Shown piece by piece: positions 60,451-64,000 of a DNA stretch of 64,000 bases; positions within the stretch are counted from its first letter, which is position 1, and every line of letters begins with the position of its first letter. This DNA comes from Acanthosepion esculentum (lineage: Eukaryota > Mollusca > Cephalopoda > Sepiida > Sepiidae): the NCBI GenBank assembly GCA_964036315.1, contig OZ038482.1, positions 7,902,020-7,966,019 of the forward strand, in the 5' to 3' direction. A program made the position numbers and the translations under genes. The notes under the pieces are model-generated. The model was not told where the DNA came from and ran no database searches. It was given only the letters and a program-made list of their open reading frames with translations.

Positions 60451-60639
60451 GAATTGGAAAGTGATCAAACTTGAAAAAATATACCTACTCATAATTCTCC
60501 AGCAACATTGGAATGGTTAATTGGAAAACTACCTTAAAAAGCTTTACATAGTTTGTTTTTTTGTTTTTCTGTTAAATACTGTTCCCTCAATACAAAGCCC
60601 AAAAGCCAAGTGCGTTCAGGAAGAAAGAGCTAGAGGTGC

Positions 60640-60860
60640 ATATTATGAGGATATGTAGGATAGATAATAGTTGATACTTGATTTGAAAAGTCTGAGATTG
60701 TAGTGGTTAGGAAAGCATCCTCTCTGGAGTCCATTCCATAATGCAACAGTTCTGGAGAAGAAGTTCTCTGAGTGGAACTTCCTCTTTACCAATGGAATAT
60801 GAAGAAAATGATAAGATGATTCAATGTACATGGCACCACAGGTCTGCACTATGCTTCACA
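60640..60860 (-). mobile_element. LINE C-terminal fragment nested in the LTR element
   Basis: The - strand frame reads HSENFFSRTVALWNGLQRGC then FPNHYNLRLFKSSIN, the same tail as the family-2 fragments at 7840 and 10060. It interrupts the LTR element between its integrase-like and RNase H-like parts. Confidence 0.7.
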
Positions 60861-60867
60861 CATAAAA

Positions 60868-61060
60868 AGTCATTCTTTGATTCACTGCATTCTTTAAAGA
60901 CTCTTGTAGAAAAGAGATCAATTCTTAATGAAGTCATCATCAAAAGCAAGATGGAAGAAGAAATCTGAGATATAAAATTGATCAACACTAAAACATTTAC
61001 CTGACCCCCTTAATGAAAGCTACAATATTGTCAGGGAATTTACATGATGTCTTTCAACAA
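60868..61060 (+). pseudogene. Possible copia RNase H C-terminal relic
   Basis: The + strand frame reads FDSLHSLKTLVEKRSILNEV then IIKSKMEEEI and a stop, resembling the D-x-x-SL-x-x-----KR helix of copia RNase H. Short and decayed. Confidence 0.4.
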
Positions 61061-61173
61061 GGAAACTGCAACAATTTGTTTTACTGAACTCGGAGAATAT
61101 CAGCTGTGCTTTGGGAATACATCCAAAGAAGGCTATGCTATACATAATAGACGACAGATGAAAGCCGGGGAGG

Positions 61174-61280
61174 TGTTGATTGCTTCTTTTGCCGTAGTCC
61201 TACTGAGTTGTATGCCTTTATTAGATAGCTATAAATGGATGCCATGTTTGAACTGACCATTTATTTTTAGTCAATTAACA
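61174..61280 (+). repeat. Right LTR (about 107 bp)
   Basis: Starts TGTTGATTGCTTCTTTTGCC after a purine-rich AAAGCCGGGGAGG and ends AGTCAATTAACA. Aligns with the left LTR along its length with moderate divergence. Confidence 0.65.
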
Positions 61281-61659
61281 GGCACTAATCTCATTGAAAG
61301 AGAGAAATTCAGCTGCCATCTTTTATGGCCAGAGGCCAACTATGGAAAAATCCAAAGTCAGCCATTTAATTTAATGACAAGCCAATAATGTCTTCCTTGT
61401 TAAATTGACAGGTTAGGATTTGAAATCAGCCATATTACTCTAAAATATCTGTAAATTCAAATGACAAATTCTGTTCTTTGAATATTCCTTTTTATTAAAA
61501 TAGAAAATCATATCCATTTTTTGCTAATGTGTGTGTTTCTTTCATTCTCTAAACTTTATTGGCATGTTATATTTTGTTGTTTGGTTTTGTTTAAGAGCAC
61601 ATTAACTTCTGTGTTATTTAATGCCAAAATCTAAATATTTTGTACGCAATTTTTTTTTT

Positions 61660-61865
61660 TTTTTTTTTTTTTTTTTGAGTTAATAATTGTTTTAGTGAAA
61701 CACGTCTTACTAATTAACCCATAGCCAGGGGGAGAAGAGGTGGATATTTGTGCATAAATGAATATAACAAACCTATGTGCATTTGGAACTCTGCTCTCCA
61801 ATTAACAATTCTGAGCCATTATCTGTTACACCACCCACACATCCAAGCTTACAGCACATGGTATT
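61660..61865 (-). repeat. SINE family C, - strand copy with poly(T) tail
   Basis: The poly(T) at 61650-61675 is the tail. TTTGTGCATAAATGAATATA and the head TTATCTGTTACACCACCCAC (complement of the GGTGTAA-type A box) define it. Confidence 0.65.
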
Positions 61866-62589
61866 CCCAAGCAATCACCCATACTGACCGGACTCGACAT
61901 TGCTTAACTCCAATGAACTTGGCTTTCAATCTGTTTTTATCAATTCCTTTTGCCATTATAAAGATTAAAATATTGGGGACAGAGTGAAAGTTCTCAGCCC
62001 AACCGACTTCCCAAAATGAATATTTTAATGTGCAAACATCTGGATGCTGGTTTTGAGAAATGAACCTTGTTGAGAAATTTTCAATACCTCTTCATAATTG
62101 ATGATATAAAATGCATTCCTTTTTTGTTTTATACTTTTTGTTCTTTATTTGCTAATGTTTGCTTAGTCTGACTCAAGGCTATGGACTCGTTACAGTCTCC
62201 TCATCAAGAAAACTTAGAACAATTACCATGAAAATATTTATAGAAAAGGCACAGGGAAGCTACATTATGGCTGTGGGAAAGTGACTGAAGCCGAGATACC
62301 AGATCAGAAAATACTAATGAAAATAAATTTCTTGTCTTATAATCTGTGAGTATAAGAGCCTGAGAATATTTTTACAATGGCAAGTAACTGCTAAAGACAA
62401 ACCTAACTGGCATAAAAGTTTGAGCCATCTGGAATCTGCACACCTTATCTGTACACGTGGCTCTGAGTAATGTCGAAAGAACTCGAGTTCCTGAATATGT
62501 ATTATGTCATAAATCATTCAACCATATGGTTGGCTTTTTTTTATAAGTGCCGAACTCTTGGGTGCAGGGCATGCAGGTATAAATGCGAA

Positions 62590-62770
62590 AGTGGAATTGA
62601 TGAGCTGAATTCAAATTCTGGGCTAGTCTGTTACTTTCACATGTGAAAGTATAAGTTTAATAGCAGGGTAAACTGGTTTCTCTAAGCTTGAGTGGCAACC
62701 AGTCTAGGAGAATCCAACCTGAAGAGAGATGAGATCTTGCCCTAGACACACTCACTGTTGCAACACTTGG
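62590..62770 (+). repeat. SINE family C, + strand copy
   Basis: AATTCAAATTCTGGGCTAGT, TTACTTTCACATGTGAAAGT, then GTGGCAACCAGTCTAGGAG. Confidence 0.55.
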
Positions 62771-63111
62771 TGTACCTACAATCCTAATGGGTTACAGGAC
62801 TCATAAGAGAATGCTTGGGTTATCGATAATTGGATAATGTTCTCCTTCTCTTGGTTCTGAGACATTATTCAGTGGTCTAGAATTCCACAAATGATTGTCA
62901 GAGATTCATAATTCTTAATTCTATTCGTTAAACTATGATCAATATTAAGGCTTCAATTCCAAAGATGTTCTATTGTTGATTACTCAAATCTGTTTTTTTA
63001 TTTTCGTTTTAACAATGATCTTAATTTATAATCAGCCTTTAAATCTTTTTTTACTCTTACTATCTGTGCACAGATTAAATTTTAGTTATATATAACTTCA
63101 AACATTATTTT

Positions 63112-63190
63112 TAATGGAGACCCATATTTGAGTAGACACTCAAACTTAATAAAATATGTGCCCTTCAGCAGGATTTGAACATGTGTCCTC
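63112..63190. mobile_element. Half copy of the inverted-repeat element at 47831
   Basis: CCATATTTGAGTAGACACTC and CAGCAGGATTTGAACATG are shared with the arms and centre of 47831-48168. Only one side is kept. Confidence 0.55.
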
Positions 63191-63199
63191 CTTTAATAT

Positions 63200-63600
63200 C
63201 TGTCTATATTTCTGAGATGAGGTATTGTAATTATGTTATTTACATTGTTCGGACTGTCTTCATCTTTATTGCCATATTCACAACATTTCAGCTGTTGCAT
63301 GCTCTGGCCTTCTCCAGGTAATTGGAATTTCAAACTGAACCCTTTATTTCATCCACCAGGGCATATTGTTCTAGTTCCACGTGCCATGCCTCTCCCAGAT
63401 GTCTCGGTTATCTCCCTTCAACTCAACTCTTTCGTTCACTGCAGTAGCTAGGTATTGAACTCACAACTCTTTGGGTTAAGTCACTGGATCCAACCAACGC
63501 TAGGACTTGGGCCAAGTCACTGGATCCAACCAATTTTGAGGACACACGTCCCAGTGGATAAAAGTGTTGGTTGGATCAAGTAATGACCCAACCAGGAAAT
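63200..63600 (-). repeat. SINE family B, copy 4, with an inverted second head
   Basis: The family-B body and 3' end (CTGTCTATATTTCTGAGATG) run to about 63480. From 63478 the head phrase CACTGGATCCAACCAA occurs twice in the same direction. It is followed by an opposite-strand head (CGTCCCAGTGGATAAAAGTG then TTGGTTGGATCAAGTAATGA). This looks like a duplicated, head-to-head junction. Confidence 0.7.
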
Positions 63601-64000
63601 TAATACAAAATTATATTAAATGCAAATTAATCTTACAAATAGATAAGCCATATATGGTGCAACACGGTTCAACTAAAATCTAAGAAAAACCTTGGCAAAT
63701 ACCAAGTCTAACAGAATTGTAAGGGAAAAGGTAGACTGTGTTTACAGTTTGCCATTAACTCTGATCTTTGATTTAATAAAGCATTCTTATCAAAGAACCT
63801 GATAATTTCCAATTTAGAATTTAATTTTTGCTTCTTCACTTAGTTTAAATTTAACATAGGTCATATTTAATTGGTTGATCAGAATAAAGCCCACAAACCT
63901 TATACCCCCTTCCTTTTTTGTAAAAAGAGGTTGTATTTTGCTTTTAAATCTGAATAAATCATTCACTCACCAGTAATTTACAATTACCTGATGAGATGCA

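Larger units (their letters stand above)
58868..61280 (+). mobile_element. Degenerate LTR retrotransposon, probably Ty1/copia type
   Basis: Two direct repeats that begin TG and end CA (58868-58967 and 61174-61280) bound it. Just inside the left one is TGGTAGCAGAG, the complement of the 3' end of initiator Met tRNA, the usual copia primer site. Just before the right one is a purine-rich AAAGCCGGGGAGG. Integrase-like sequence precedes RNase H-like sequence, the copia order. A LINE fragment is nested inside at 60640-60860. Internal deletions leave about 2.4 kb. Confidence 0.65.

Overview
The window looks like animal nuclear DNA. It is AT-rich, gene-poor and intron-dominated, with many (TA)n microsatellites, tRNA-headed SINEs and degenerate LINE, Penelope-like, LTR and mariner copies. 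The element families and the coding exons fit a mollusc, most likely a coleoid cephalopod. That placement is inference from repeat style and protein similarity, not proof.

Only two host genes can be supported. They lie head to head around 16.25-16.59 kb. On the + strand, four coding exons of palmitoyl-protein thioesterase 1 (PPT1, a soluble lysosomal depalmitoylase) lie at 16586-16700, 32825-32934, 50239-50366 and 56829-56899. All splice phases agree and the lipase-type nucleophile motif GFSQG is intact. The gene runs off the right edge: the exons carrying the catalytic Asp and His are not in the window. The introns are about 16.1, 17.3, 6.5 and more than 7.1 kb. On the - strand, 15989-16253 is the first coding exon of a gene whose product resembles the N-terminal part of the mitochondrial membrane protein TMEM65. 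The 332 bp between the two start codons must hold both core promoters.

Everything else is non-coding sequence and mobile-element debris. 1-15.9 kb, left of the promoter: a TIR-bounded mariner with a broken transposase (2.8-4.0 kb), tRNA-derived SINEs, LINE 3' ends, and two possible cryptic - strand exons near 14.6-14.9 kb. PPT1 intron 1 (16.7-32.8 kb): LINE fragments, a second mariner with a collapsed active site, SINEs and minisatellites. Intron 2 (32.9-50.2 kb): a 300-bp polypyrimidine tract, a 368-bp internally deleted mariner, a full-length SINE, foldback elements, a Penelope-like reverse transcriptase fossil, a CpG-rich island and many (TA)n arrays. Intron 3 (50.4-56.8 kb): the best-preserved LINE in the window (51.1-53.6 kb) with a relic of the same family. 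Intron 4 (from 56.9 kb): more LINE fossils and a degenerate Ty1/copia-like LTR element (58.87-61.28 kb) with short LTRs, an initiator-Met-type primer binding site and a purine-rich tract.

I found no bacterial operons, CRISPR arrays, host rRNA or tRNA genes, and no clearly new biochemical system. The most unusual items are the transposon fossils, the foldback elements, the CpG-rich islands ending in consensus splice donors, and the possible short isoform of the TMEM65-like gene.
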